64,000 bases of DNA from Bombardia bombarda (GCA_030512295.1 JAULSR010000001.1:186001-250000), one strand, 5' to 3'. Counted from the stretch's first letter, positions 22,506-35,187 are shown. The notes: generated by a model from the sequence alone, not told the origin. Numbers and translations: made by a program.

Positions 22506-23373
22506 TTAAGCAGTCTTGGATCGATCCGCAAAACGTCTTTGGAAGATGGAGGACCCCATCTTCTGGCAAGCTGTCTCCCAGTCAGACGTCCACTTCTTGT
22601 AAAAGGGCTGGTAGCCCAACAGGCCACTGCCAATCCACCTGCCAATCATAACGCCCGTGACAATGGAGACAGTTTTGCCAAATGGCACCCACCAGGGCAG
22701 AGAGACATATGTGCCACCAGCGTCGAATGTCTGCACAGGCAGGGACAGTTAATCAGTACAACTTCTGTGTTGCAAGGTTTAAAATGAGAGGTTTGAAAAA
22801 AGACTCACACAAAAGACCTGAATCAAATCCACCTTTGCCCCATTGACCACAATCTCATCCTGGTAGCGGTACCAGTTCTCGAAAAAGACAGGGTTGAGCT
22901 CAAAGACGCTGTCGGTGCGCTCGCCCGAGAGCAAGAACTTGACGGCGGTGATGCCGGGCTCCTGACGCTCGAGCTCGATGGGGTAGGAGCGGTGGTGCAG
23001 GTAGGGCTTGATGGCAAAGCGGCCGTCGGCGGGGGTCAGGACGTGCTCGACGCCGTCGATCTCGAGGCCGAGCTTGCCCTGGGTGGCCTCGATGTACTCC
23101 TCCTGCACGTGGAAGTGGGTGGGGGGCTTCTTGTCAAAGAACTGGGCGCCCTTGATCAGGTCGAGCTCTGCCTCGATGGCGAAGGACCGATCGGGATGGT
23201 AGAGGAGACGCGCTGAGACGGCGCCGTTGAGGCTGATGTGATGTCGGTCAGCTACCTATGTCCTATATGGCGAGGTTGTAATGAGTGGGGATAATTGAGG
23301 GGGAAACGAACACTACTACCCGCGTGTCGTTTTCTCCGTAGACGACCTTGTCGACGTCTGAGGGGGCTCCCAT
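22506..23373 (-). CDS. Cupin-fold protein with C-terminal membrane segment
   Basis: Three exons, 23320-23373, 22809-23255 and 22506-22730, give 241 residues. The first intron (23256-23319) uses an acceptor after GACATAG, which keeps the frame and gives a continuous SLNGAVSARLLYHPD segment; a later CATCAG acceptor would break the frame. Residues 60-85 have the first cupin motif (THFHVQEEY, H65-x-H67 with Glu and a following Gly), the metal-binding half of a beta barrel. A second histidine pair (LHHRSYPIE) follows. Residues about 180-205 are hydrophobic with two Trp and Gly-rich turns, probably one membrane span. Substrate and reaction are unknown. Similar fungal proteins often lie near oxidoreductase genes, as here. 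Confidence 0.75.
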
Positions 23374-24540
23374 CTTGGCTGTCTTGGTGGTGAGATGTGC
23401 TGTTGCTGAACGCTGATTTTGCTGGTTTCAAGCACTATAGGCAAGTTTGAGTCGGGAACACGGAAACGATAAGGACGGCACGAGGTGTGGTCTGGAGGTT
23501 CATTGTGCGACATTGGCGCCAACAAGCACGGAAATCCACGCAGCCGATAAGCGCAATTTCAGCTTTGCGTGCTGACAAGGGGACAGTTTGCTTGCTTGCT
23601 GCTTTCTTCACCAACAAGCCACTCCCTTTGCCTTGGGCGCACGAGCCAAACGACTGATGATTGTCTGCGCCGCTGTTGGAGATGGGGGGAAATGGCACCA
23701 TGGCTCAACTTGGCTAGAGTTGTTGTGGCACGGGATTGGGCAATCGTGTCTAATTGGGTGGCACAAATACTTTACTTTCATCAGACTGTGGGAAGCAGTA
23801 CGTCGCGCTATAAGTAATACTTGGATAAGTAATGCTTGGAGTGTGGAAAACAGTCGCTTGCTAATAAAAGTAAATGTTTGAGAGCTGTGCACGATATTTG
23901 GTTCCAAATCAATGCAAATCGTAGACTGGTTGAAAAGGGGTCCAATTCCAATCGTGCTTAACTCCGTGCCGGTCGACTTACAGAAAGGACTAGACCAAAG
24001 TTGCATTGCTCGCTCTATTTTGGACTGCACGGACACTGTGCATACGTTGTGCATATGCACCAATCCAGCACCCAGCACGTCTGGCTTTCATGTGGGGCCT
24101 GGAAATGCGCCGACTCGCCCCGCCCGCTTCTGGTGATCAAAAGGTGTGTGTTGCATTTCGTTCCTGACCGCAACCACACGGTGGCATCGACGACATCATC
24201 GAATGATTCCACCACGCAGCTCTGCGGCAATACGGAGAGATTTCATAGCCCCTAATTTGCTCACCTTTCTTAATCCTCCATCTCTTAGCAGTCCCGTTAT
24301 CTTTTCCCATCACCACTTGTTTTTGGCGACGTCTTCCACGCGTTTTGGCCCGTTTCATTCCCGCCGGAGGGCGCATTCGGTCAAATTACTTTTTTCATTT
24401 TATACGTGGATATTGGTCACTACCTAGTATTATGCAGCTCCAGGTCAAGGCCCAGGTGCCGCCCCCACTCCTCCCTTTAGTTCACTCCTCCCTTTCGTTC
24501 ACCCATTCCTTCCCTTGTCCATCTCCCGCACCCCAGCAGT
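23374..24540. other. Intergenic, no gene supported
   Basis: Promoter of the cupin gene on the left and the 3' flank of the flavin oxidase on the right. Several overlapping open frames of 70-150 codons on both strands (23435-24430) have no domain, no signal peptide and mixed composition. Confidence 0.5.
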
Positions 24541-26107
24541 TCAAGCGGGCGGCGGCAGCTTGAATCCTCCCGGCACTAACCTCTGAAAGACCTCTGCCTT
24601 GTCGTACATCTTCTGCACCATCCGCAGCCTGTTCACGTTTGCCCCGCCATAGCTCGAAAGGACGTCCTGGGCCTTGTTGGCGTCATTCATGAACAAGTAG
24701 TTGAGCTTCACTCCTTCGTCTATTGCTAGCTGCTTGATCTTTGCGTGCAGCGATGCGGCCGCGGCCTGAGCGACGGTGTCGTCGGCCGCGTTCTTCCAGT
24801 TCACGTTGAGGGTGAACCAGGTCTGGTTGACGGCCTGCAGCCCGAGCGCGTTCCCGCCCGTGCCGGCGTTGCGCTTGTTGCCCACGAGGATCATGTTGGA
24901 CGTGATGGCCTGGAAGGTGCCGACCGATGTGCCGCTGGCAAGGGCGCTGATGGTGGCGACTTCGGGCGCCGTGGCGAGGAGACTGCCGATGCGGGCGTAG
25001 AGGCTGCTGGACGGCTGGAAGGACTGCGCGTACCACGACCAGCGGGTGACGCCCGTGTCGCCGGTGAAGAGGGCCATGAGCTGATGGATGTTGGCGAACT
25101 GGAGGCTCTGCTGCAATGGACCCGGCTTGATGGCGAAGAAGGGCGCATACGCGGCTGGTTGCGCGACGGGCTTGAGGTAGATGATGCTGACGAGGATGTA
25201 GTTGTTGGGCACCACGTTGATGTTGAGCGCCGCGTACAGGTCCTTGTTGGGCGCCGACTGGTACGTGTTGAAGGCCTGGAGCACGCTGGCGAGCTGAGCT
25301 ATGCTGAAGACGAGGGTTCCCCCCCAGCCCTGGTAGATGGTGTCGACGGTGGGGGTGATGAACTTTGTAACGACGCCAAAGTTGTTGGTGCCCCCCTTGA
25401 GCGCCCAGAACAGGTCGGGATTCCTGTTGTTATTGGCCTTGACGATGCACCCGCCAGCGAGAACGACCTCGTATTCGATGACGTTGTCGCAGGCCAGCCC
25501 GTATAGATCGGACAAGTACGACAACCCGCTTCCCAACAACAGACCGCCGACACCGACCGTGGTAACGCGGCCGCCCACCACCGTGACCTTGTGCGGGTCC
25601 AGCGCTGCGAACACTGCTCCCCACCGCGCGCCTGGTCCTACCGTAAGTAACCCTGACGCGGCATCGAAGGCGACCTGGTTCAACTTATCCATGGCGATCA
25701 GAACCCCAGGACTTTTGATGTTGGAAAAGCCCTCGTTCGGCGAGTGGCCGCCCGACCGGATGGCGAAGGTAACATTGTTGGGCACCAAGGCTTGCAATAT
25801 TGTTGACACGTGGGCTGCGCTGGCGGGCAGAGCAATGCAAGACGGCGCCCTCCATGTGTTTGATGCCCTGGCTATGTCAGCAAGATATCCCATACATGCC
25901 AAGTCTGCGGAGGGGGGAATTGTGTTCTCACCAGTTCACATGGTCTACCGTCAGGAAGTTGGTGTCCGACGGAAGGAGTATGAGGCTACCGAGTATCCCT
26001 TTCAGTATTGTGCAGGCCGCCGAGGCGGCATCTTGTGTTGCGGCAACAGAAACAGAAGAGATCAGCAGACCCAAGGCCACGCCGAGAAACCGTCTTGTCT
26101 GAACCAT
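24541..26107 (-). CDS. Secreted FAD-linked oxidase, BBE/6-hydroxynicotine oxidase type
   Basis: Two exons, 25932-26107 and 24541-25867, give 500 residues. The acceptor is GACATAGCCAG; the earlier CCGCAG would create a stop. Residues 1-23 (MVQTRRFLGVALGLLISSVSVAA) are a signal peptide. The FAD_binding_4 fold follows, with RSGGHS near residue 100, where the histidine is usually the covalent flavin attachment site. GVGGLLLGSGLSYLSDLYGLACDNV and NPDLFWALKGGTNNFGVVTKF are family signatures. The C-terminus has the berberine-bridge-like segment (YLFMNDANKAQDVLSSYGG). The enzyme is extracellular or in the secretory pathway and oxidises a small alcohol, amine or sugar; the substrate cannot be read from sequence. 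It is divergent from the P450 gene across 2.4 kb. Confidence 0.9.
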
Positions 26108-28554
26108 GATCTGCGGTGGTACGTGGATCGGAAAGAGGGCCCTAAGGACGCAGAATCACAACGAGCCAGGGGAATGGGCCTTTAAAGAGACGTTTGGGCT
26201 CCTTTTGAGCAGCTGCTTGCTATGTCACATTTTTGTGCGCTTGTTCTGCTGGGTGAGTGCAACATCCAGCCCCCCTGCCGCATCACGCATACGGCGCGGC
26301 TCTGCAGTCCAGGCTCAAGCGAGGTATGCTCCATACTACTTCGTGCACTAGATGAAGGCCCCTGTATACATACTGTACATGGCATATACGCACGTACCGT
26401 ACTCGAAAATGGTCTCGCTCACCCATGGAAAGGGTGTCTCGCACAAGGTAGCACCAGGCACAGCTACACCAGCCCGCTAGCATAAGGCGGCCGCAGGTAC
26501 ACTACACTAGGTAGACCGATGGGTGCAAAGTTTCTTGAAGGCCAAGATCTCTAGGTTCTTTTCGCTATACCGGACAGTGCCGTACACTACTACCAGGCTA
26601 TGTCAAGCAGACAGTTCTGTTTAGGTATAGCAGGTTGCATAATGATCCCGTTCGCAGTTGATATTGGGAGTCGGGGTTCTCTTGACAGGACAAGGGCACT
26701 AACGGACCGTCATGGTGTCACTTGGCGCCAAGATCGCTTTTTCATTCTCATCCGGGCCAGGGGCAGTGTTCACGTCCTGGTACGATGTATCCTGTACATT
26801 GGGGGCCAAATAATGTCCTCCCACAACACGACTCTGTAAGTCTAGGGTCGGAGTAGACAGTCCGTAGGGCCTACTACTTACAGCCTCTTTTGTAAGTGCC
26901 ATTTCCAACATCACAAGTATATCGGCATTCAAGTAGTCCAGACAACTCCTCAAGTTACTGACTTTCAGATCTTTCCAGACGGGGCCATGCAACAAGCTAT
27001 TTTGATCGGGTCCAGAGAGGCAGGTGGCAGTCCAAGCTGTGTCTCACAGGGCTGAGTATTGCTGACCTCCTTCCTTCCCGTCCTACCGTCCCAACCCCAC
27101 GGTTATGGTTGCGCAATCGATATGCAACTGAGCAGATTTGTGTTACACAACACGTTTTTGTCGATCTCCATGGGGCTGGAAGTAATGTAAGACACTGATA
27201 AAAAAGACCCGGTGTGTGCTCACATGGCAATTATCCCAAGTAAGGCATGCCAGCAGCCCACAAAGAACTCTGCATCAGGCTTGTTGGCACTGGAAAGTAC
27301 AGTAATGCCAAGTATGAGCTAGCGGTAATAATACTACTGTGTAGGTATGCTTTAATGGGGTTCGTTGCAGTGTTATGGCCTGAACAGATATGGCAGACTT
27401 TACTGGGCTCGCTATCCCCAACTCTGGTACATTTCGTCGCCTGTTCTAGATAGCGAAGACGAGAATAGGTAGGCCATGACCCCTCGGCCCCCCACGACGC
27501 GTCACAGTCCCGACCTTTCTTGATCTGGTCTGTCCACGAAAAAAAAAAAGGACTGATGACACTAGACTAGTTAATTTGTGGTCGCCGCGTTTTCGAATCT
27601 GTTGTGCCGCATTGCAGGGTCGATTGGTTGGCTCTTCAATCCTGGGCGGCTATCGGGACGGATATGGACATGCGGAGTAATATTGGCACTGTTTCCCGAT
27701 GTAACCAGTGCACGCTCTATGCCTTGGCCAGATCACGGAGAAGGCATGGAACGGGATTTATTAGAACGAAGCAGTAGACATATCCTGCTCACTGGTTCCC
27801 ATCTACCTTTGATTCCGTATGGCTTCAATCTGAACCATGGGCCGTCTGACTGTTTATTACCAACCTCCTTCCTGCATCGAGACCCTTTTAAGACCCTAAC
27901 CCTAACATTACGTTCCTCTCAATGGATGGCTTTCCATAAACGGTCAGCAGTCACGAACCGCTATCTAAGGTGGAGGTAGATTGTTACCAACCAACTCACC
28001 CAGCCAAGAAGTAAATATTAGCTCAAATGCTGTGTTATACATTTTGATGTTTTGTGTTGCAGTTACCAGGTACTAGTTGACATAGCTGGCATAACCTGAG
28101 GTACCTAAGTACCTTACTTAGGCTACTACCCCCATTACCTACCTTGCCTACCTTGCCTTCCATCATCACTGCAATCTCACAATATGGTTGGCATAGAGAG
28201 ATGACGAATGGAGTTGCGGTTAATAATGATGTTCAGCTAAACTGCAGCTCGTGCACTAGATGCAATCCTTCTATGCTGCCAAGAGAAATTCAAGCTTCTT
28301 TACTGGCGAGATGGGCGTGGCTGCTGTTTGAAGACGGCATAAGCTGCCTGAGTAGCGGCAGTTGCGCTGTTATGTGTTTGACGGGCACAGAACGGACACG
28401 GGGTTTCTCCAGTAGAATGGAGATAAAAAGGAAGCCAGATTCGTCCTTGATAGAGTCTGGCGACTAGACCCAGATCTGAGTTCAAGTTCTTCCTTGCCTT
28501 GCTTAGATATACTTTCCCATTTAATCTAGGAGCTTCAACAGCAATACCGCAATC
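26108..28554. other. Gene-free stretch, 2.4 kb
   Basis: Divergent spacer between the flavin oxidase and the P450. No frame is convincing. It contains GGTACCTAAGTACC at 28100-28113 and two copies of CCCTAA at 27894-27906. It is long enough to hold a degenerate gene, but I found no recognisable protein fragment. Confidence 0.5.
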
Positions 28555-30411
28555 ATGGCAACACTCTCCAACGGCACCGCGAAAGTGGATGCGCCCCCGC
28601 GGGCCGCAGCTGACTTCCCAGGCCTGCCAGTCTCGACAACCATAGCAGCTGCTGCTGCTGTATCGATGGTCACGGTCATTCTTTTAGTGTCTTTGTTGAG
28701 GCCGTCCAAGTCAAAAGCTCCGCCAACGCTCAAGGAAAGGATCCCATTCGTCTCAAATACCATTCAATACCTAACCGATTGCGGGACATTTCTCGACCGT
28801 GTCAGGTACGATGATTGACGTACTTTGGTGGCAACTGCTCGTGAATTTGTGATTTTGATATGGAATGCGTGATTAGTGAGACATTCAAGACGACAAACAC
28901 AAACATTGTCAAGTTCTACCTCGCTGGAACGCCCGCCTACATCGTGGCCGGCACGGCCAATGTGCAACGAATGCTTCGCACTGTCGACAGCCTCGACGGC
29001 AACTTTCTCAACTTGCTGCTCATGGACAAGTTTTGGGGCATGTCGCACTCCGAGATCGACAAATTCGCTCAAGACCACAGTGGACGCGGCAAGACAGCTC
29101 TACCAGGAACCGAGGGAACACCCCCCGAGCAGCGCATCTGGCACAGCCACGACCAGCTCTATGTCGAGTTCCTCTCCAAGCACAAATACATCGACGCGCT
29201 GGCCGATTCCTTCTATCGCCTCTTCAACGAGCGGCTCGACCGCCAGAGCAAGGACGAGTGGCAGACCGTTGAAGTCTTTCGCTTTCTCCAGACCGCCATG
29301 ACCGAGAGCGCCATCATCTCTCTGTTCGGGTCGCAAATCGTTGATCTTAACCCCGACATTATCGAGGCCTACTATGCCTTTGATCGCATTGCAAACAAGC
29401 TAGCCTGGGGCTTTCCAAAGTTTGTGCAGCCGAAGAATGTGGCCGCCAGGGAGCGGCTGCACGACATGTCGAAGCGACATATCGACTCGGCGTGGAAGAA
29501 TTTTGACTGGGACGGACCGGATGCGGACTCTGTCTGGGAGCCACACTTTGGCTCGCGACTGTCGAGGGAGACGGCAAAGTGGTTTCGTGAGCGTGGCTTC
29601 TCGAGTTATGCTGCTGCAGGACATACGCTTTCGACCTTGTTTGGGTGAGTGCAGCCCCTTTATTTACTCAGCAGTCGGGATATCCCTTGCATCATGACTA
29701 ATAGAAGCACCAATATGCCCCAGCCTCAACGGCAACACCGTCCCCATCACCACCTGGGCTCTCATTACCATCACCAGAGACCCCGTCCTGTTGCAAGCCG
29801 TCCGCGAAGAGGCCGAGTCCACCTACGTCGTCGATCCAGCCACTGGCGTGCGGCGCATCGACCCCCAGAAGCTTGTGAGTCTCCCGCTGCTCCAGTCCAT
29901 CTACATCGAGATGATGCGCATGCACGTGTCCTTCAACATCACCCGCCGAGCCACACAGCAGGTCGTCATCGACGGCTACGTCATCCCCAAGGGCGCGATA
30001 GTACAGACGTGTGCCCAGATTGCCCACTTTGAGGAAGACGTCTGGGGCGTCGAGGGCCATCCCGCATCTGAGTTTTGGGCATATCGCCATGTCAAGGTTG
30101 CGGATGTGGTGGACGAGAAGACGGGCGAGGTGGTGGGACAGAAGAAGCAGTTTGCTATGAAGGGAAGGCCAAGTTCGTTTTTCCCCTTTGGCGGCGGTCA
30201 TGTTATGTGTCCTGGGCGGCACTTTGCCAAGCAGGAGATCATGCTGGCTATTGCTATTATCGTGACCAAGTTTGATATTGAGTTTGTCGAGTGGACGGAG
30301 CTGGATGGTACGAGGCGCGAGAGACAGGCTGAGGACGATAGGAGGTATGCTGGGTTTGTGGCTATCAGCCCGGATGGCGATATGCGGATTCGTTGGAAGA
30401 GGCGGTGGTAG
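28555..30411 (+). CDS. Cytochrome P450 monooxygenase, CYP7/CYP8-like
   Basis: Three exons, 28555-28805, 28877-29644 and 29724-30411, give 568 residues. A hydrophobic segment at about 27-48 anchors it in the ER membrane. The I-helix region (SSYAAAGHTLSTLFG) leads across the second intron into GLNGNTVPITTWAL. The ExxR pair is in IEMMRMHVS. The heme loop is FFPFGGGHVMCPGRHF with the iron-ligand cysteine near residue 502. The long, non-canonical I-helix and the missing classical AGxDT resemble the CYP7/CYP8 type P450s of fungi, some of which rearrange or hydroxylate steroid- or lipid-like substrates. The substrate is unknown. It is tail-to-tail with the M3 peptidase gene at 317 bp. Confidence 0.9.
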
Positions 30412-30728
30412 GGTGGGTGGGATGATGGTTGGTAGATGGAAAACAGGGATTGTATTAGGCCAGTAAGTACCTAGGCATGGGCTTCTCGCCAGTTTCTCGG
30501 TATGTACCTATCTACCTGATATACGACCTCTAGAATAGTCGTGTTGTCTACGGAAAAAGGATAACTCATTGCTCCTAAATGCATGCTCCTCATCAATGCA
30601 TTCTGTAAACAGCACGCGCTCTTAATCTCGTGCAGAACTCCAACGCTCAATGTCTCGACATCAACCTAACCTGTTCGCCATCTTCCAGCTCCACATTTCC
30701 GTCCTCAGTACCTAAGGTACCTCTGGTT
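30412..30728. other. Intergenic, convergent 3' flanks
   Basis: Short tail-to-tail spacer. It includes AGTACCTAGG at 30466-30475 and the palindromic GTACCTAAGGTACC at 30708-30721, close to the stop codon of the peptidase gene. Confidence 0.6.
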
Positions 30729-33230
30729 TTACTTCTTGCACAGCTTTCTCAAACTCTGAATGATGCCATCTAGCTCCCTCGATCCGCTGAACAGAGATCC
30801 TGCGTCGAAACGGCGCCCTAGATAGCCCTCCAAGAGTCTCGTGAACTCGCTTTTATCCGATGTCCCACACAAAGACGGGACAAGTAGCACCTTGCGGTAT
30901 TTCTTCCACTCAGCTGGGTTGTTTGGGTTTGCTGCAAACTTTCGACGCCAAATGTCTGCTGCCATTGCTTTTCCGCTGCATGGTCCTTGTTAGTCAATGA
31001 AGTATAGCGGAGAACTAGAGGGTGAGTTGCAGTTTGGGAGGAGAGGCGTAGAGATGTGGTAATGGTATCGATGATAGATAGACTTACAGCATATGGCTGT
31101 ACCCCCTGCCATTATGTTGGCCCTCGATCAAGTGCCAACACTCCAGATATCCATGTCCTCCAGCCTTTATTGTCTCAGAGTGGTCGTAGTCGTAGAGCTC
31201 GCTCTGGGTTTCGTACCATACCGTTTGCAAGTCGAGCTTCAGGACGTCCTCATGGCGGGGCAGTGAGTTGATCTTCGTATCAAAGATAAGGGCGTGTCTA
31301 TGTTCAGTTGCGGTGTCAGCAGTATTAACATTTTATTTAGGTCTTTGATGAAACAGGATGAAAAGGCGTACATGGAACCGACGTTCGAGAAGACTTTTTT
31401 CCAGCATCCATATCGAAAGACCATATCAAAAAGACTATCAGGGACATCCTTCGGAATGAGCTTGGCTGATTTCGGGTGGGTCTCCTTCCATTTGTTCGGA
31501 TCCGAGTACGACCAATGGCGGGTGCATAGCTTCCTCAAGATGGCCCTCTGAGTGAACCAGTGGTTTTCCAGAAAGTAACCTGGTAGCTCGGCGAAATCAC
31601 TCGGCAGCGAATTGTACGTTAGATTGACATGTTTGGCCTTCCTGGACAACAAATGAAGCGCGTGGCCGGTTTCTACAATGTGAATCGATAGTCGTCAGCA
31701 TTCCTTACGATTATGTATTTTCGGAGGCTATAATCTCTCCTGAATGGTATTTAGGGGACGTAAGTTACCGTGGACAATCGTTCTCAGATGATCGTAAGGT
31801 AAGAACCGTTTTTCGAGGGGCCAGTAGCCATTGACCACAGTCAACGTGGCCGTTCGAGTGCCGTCTCGCCTTTCATAACCCTGTGGGAACTCCATTAGCT
31901 CATGTAGTTATCGAGAAGTATGGCGAGAGTTATTTTATCATACATGCTGCAATATGCTCGTATATTGTTTCGAATTATCGACCGAGTGACCTTGGCCTGC
32001 GAATATGTCGTAATAGATGTATCCAAGGAAGATGGGCTGCTGTTCCTTGTCCCACACCTCACATACTCGCACATGTGTGTCCCATACGGTTTGGTGGTTG
32101 AGCTTCTCAGCCGGGACCGGCTTGATGTGCAATTGAAAGGTTTCCCCCAAAAGACTCCACAGCTTTGGAAGGGTTTCGTCGGGCGGGGCAATGTATGCGT
32201 CCAGCTTGCTTGCATCTCCAATGAGTTCATTCTGAATGATGGTGCAATAATAATCGTAGTCCCATGGAGGAACTCTCTGACTGTGAAGGGTCCCAGGAGC
32301 AAGCTTCTGGTCGGCAACTCTCCGTGCTCGGATTGCATCCGTCAGCATCCTTTGGTACGGAACCACAGACCCCTTCAGTCTTTCCAAGAACTCGTTGACC
32401 CATTCCGACGACGGAACCGATGTACCTTTGGCTCTGTATTCTACGTAGTTGCTTCCGCCGTCTTTGCGAGCAATCGAGTCTTGTTCGACGATAATTTGCT
32501 TGTGTAACGGTGCGCCCGCTGTACAGAGCTTTCTTCGCTCTCTCTCGAGGTACACCTTCTTCCGCGTCTCAGGATTGTGAGCGGATCTCAATACAGCAGA
32601 CGTGCCAATACTGAATTGGACAAAGACCTTGCCCGCGTTCGGTCCCTCCTTGGGTCCAGGCTCGTGTGGAGGCTTGCGACTCAGCCGAGTTGTCCTCAGC
32701 GGGACACCGTCCAGCTCTTTCTCAGTCAACCAGATACCATCGTCGTCCTGTTCCCCGAGCTGCTTGAATTGTGCTTGCAGGGCACTGAGTTTGGTCTGAT
32801 GCGCAGAGGTGTCCTCCTCGTCCTCCTCTAGATGCTCCTTGAAACGCTTGAGCTTGAACGATAACCACTCGCTCGTCTCGTCATCAAGTGACTCATTCAC
32901 TGCCTCGAGTAGGGAGCGTAATTCCTTTCGGTTCAATACCTCATTCCGTACGCTTGCCCAGATTTTTCCTTTAGCCACTTGTGCCGCACTCCGAGTTGAC
33001 GCATCAGGACTGTGGCTTGCCAAGTGGTGCATCATGTCCATCCTGGTGCATGTGATGTTTTCGGCTTCGGTCCAGGGCACAATGACGTTGGAACGCTTGG
33101 CTGACGAGGTGGCCACAGAGGATGCGATCTTGTCCAACGCACTGTTGAACGTCCTGATGGTATCCTCAAGTATGAGTGGGATCTCTGCCGCCGTGGGGAT
33201 GCGGGGAAGGGGTTGGCGGTATGTCGACAT
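30729..33230 (-). CDS. M3-family metallopeptidase (thimet oligopeptidase-like)
   Basis: Five exons, 31944-33230, 31769-31880, 31372-31672, 31088-31297 and 30729-30975, all GT-AG, give 718 residues, the length usual for thimet oligopeptidase or saccharolysin. The zinc site HETGH (residues 466-470) is completed across the second intron, and the third ligand Glu is at about 495 in SDFAELPGYFLE. These match HExxH plus a downstream Glu of peptidase family M3. No mitochondrial presequence is evident, so a cytosolic role in degrading short peptides is likely. The region before the zinc site (FLGYIYYDIFAGQGHS) corresponds to the family's GYFYLDL segment. A TATA-like palindrome lies 105 bp upstream. 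M3 proteins are single-copy or few in fungi; this one may be an extra, diverged copy, which is inference. Confidence 0.9.
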
Positions 33231-34074
33231 GATGATGGATTGGGAGGATGCGACTTGTCTTGGTTGGAAGCCTGCGTTTGAATGTAAGTAATGAAGATTA
33301 AGAAGGGTTGCAAATGAACGAGCGAATGCGTGGGTATTTATACCTTTTAGATTCTAAAAACTAGGACTGGACCGTTGCTGTTCATGGGAAGCTGTGAGAC
33401 AGCAGGAGACAATTCGGTGCCTTCGATTCAGAGACCAAGGTGTGGTGTCATAGAAGGAATCAGAAAGATAGGCAGAATTGTTTAAGTAGTTGTACGTACG
33501 TATTAGGGATAAGATATCATCCAATCTGGAGCTTGTTAACATGATAACAACCTGTGGCATCGGTACCTGGTGAAGGTGACGATAGATTGGTCGAGGTTCC
33601 AAGTACATGGGGAGGTTCTTGACTCTCAGAGCAGCACCGAATAAGTCTGGCAACATACCTTTGGGTGGTGTTCGACATTGGCTGATGGTATTTGTCATTG
33701 AATGGAAGAGATATACAGATGGTTTTGGTACTATGTCTTTACGTAACCCTAGATCACGAAGCGCTCTGGCATTGTTTATGACGAATACTAGTAATGCATC
33801 CAATCGATGTCCAAAGCCACCAATCAGAGGCAGGACTCGAGTCCTTTATCGTAGTTGGTGGAGATATTTGCAGAACTATTGGTCTTCTCAGCCTGCCAAT
33901 GACATCAAGTCTCCAAATGTTGTTTGTCCTAGCAGTCACGAAGTGATTTCTCCTCGCATTGCAATTGCACCGAACCATGTGTCCCTAGGCTGTGTAAACT
34001 TCCGATTTTAGCCCCGTTTTGCACTTCCAAGTTGGGTTCACCATCTTACCTTTGACGTCTTCCTATTTTCACCC
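33231..34074. other. Intergenic, no gene supported
   Basis: Promoter region of the M3 peptidase and 3' flank of the small secreted protein. Open frames of 134-149 codons on both strands (33354-34011) overlap one another and lack protein-like features. Confidence 0.5.
33333..33344 (-). promoter_or_regulatory. TATA-like box in a perfect 12-bp palindrome
   Basis: Reads GGTATAAATACC on the coding strand, about 105 bp upstream of the peptidase start codon. The TATAAATA core matches a TATA box. No transcript data support it. Confidence 0.45.
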
Positions 34075-34263
34075 TCAAGCAGTGCTGCAGGTGCAGCCCT
34101 GGCGCTCGGCAGGGTTGAAGCTCGGGTACGGAACGCAAAGATAGCCGCGCGGACAGACCTTACCTGTCGCGCCGCAGTTCGATGCTGTGCAAGGTCCCGT
34201 GTACTGGGCAGATGCGATGGCGGCGAGGGCCAGCATTGACAGGGCGAGCTTGGTGAACCACAT
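34075..34263 (-). CDS. Small cysteine-rich secreted peptide, effector-like
   Basis: A single exon of 62 residues. Residues 1-19 are a clear signal peptide (MWFTKLALSMLALAAIASA), leaving a mature chain of about 43 residues with six cysteines at 25, 30, 37, 43, 57 and 59, suggesting three disulfides. The chain has GATGKVC and a Tyr/Pro stretch (VPYPSFNP) between the fourth and fifth cysteine. Size, signal and even cysteine count fit fungal effector candidates or antimicrobial-type peptides; no activity can be read from sequence. It stands alone, 0.8 kb from the M3 peptidase promoter. Confidence 0.75.
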   Translation of the reverse strand: MWFTKLALSMLALAAIASAQYTGPCTASNCGATGKVCPRGYLCVPYPSFNPAERQGCTCSTA

Positions 34264-35187
34264 GTTGCTATGACTGGTAATGTAAATAAACTGGTGTTGG
34301 CGTGTATGTATCTAGTTGTTTTGCCGGGAAGATGCAAGTGGCAAGTCAAGGCGGATTGAAAAAGACGGTATTTTTTTGGTGAGAGGAAACTGGGTACCTT
34401 ATTGTCGGGGAGAGATGGGAGTGCCTTGCACATAAGTACATACCTACAGGATGGCAAAAGACCGACATGGACCTGCCCTGCGTAACGGGCCGGTCAATGA
34501 CAGGAAAACATGGAAGGAGCTGCCCGACCCTACTTGCCCATCACAATACGTGCGTACAGTACCAAGAAAAGCCAAGAGCGTCGGATGCTTCCGAAAAACA
34601 GTCCATCAGCGCCACCTTCGGGGAAGGCGGCCGTGCCAAATCAGGGATGGGCGAGAGATGGTTGAACCTTAAAATGTTCCGTGTTAGATCTGACGAAGGG
34701 GGAAGGGACGAAGGAGCCTGAGCGATTAATCACCGCGCGTATCCGCTTTCTCGCTGAGAGGGATCGATTGATCAATCGACTACGCACCAGCTCGGCCGCT
34801 TTGCAAGACTGTCCGTCTCGGCCCTGTATAGCTCGCTCTTGGTAATGCACTGTCCTTGTCTTGTTTGTTATTACTGGATCGCAGGCCCGTGTCTTGAGCA
34901 TTGTCCCGGCTTGGAACCATCTTGGCTCCTGTATCTGCTGCTATCTTTGCATGCATGTCTTGCCGCGTCATACAAAGCGGGGTTGGGAGCCTTGGCTGAC
35001 TTGGATTGATGCTGTGTAGGTAGGTGTTGATTATGGGATCGACGAAGCCGGCAATCTGGTCGTTATTCTCCATAGGAGGTTGAGGAATGGCGGAACAAAG
35101 ACATCGAATTCCTCCTTCTTTTAATTTCTATTGCACACGACAGATCCCCCCTCTGATCCAATGTTCCGTCCTAAATACTAACATATT
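34264..35187. other. Intergenic, no gene supported
   Basis: Contains the promoter of the small secreted peptide and the 3' flank of the mannanase. No open frame is protein-like. GC content falls in the last 100 bases. Confidence 0.55.

Noticed and set aside
27894..27906. Telomere-like CCCTAACCCTAAC
   Set aside because: Only two units; interstitial telomeric repeats of this length occur by chance.
33354..33803. 149-codon minus-strand frame near the M3 peptidase promoter
   Set aside because: Composition is not protein-like enough, no motif, and an overlapping opposite frame is equally open.
22506..34263. A ribosomally made peptide (RiPP) pathway built from the P450, oxidase, peptidase and small secreted peptide
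   Set aside because: The peptide has a normal secretory signal and no repeated core or protease sites, and no family specific to such pathways is visible.
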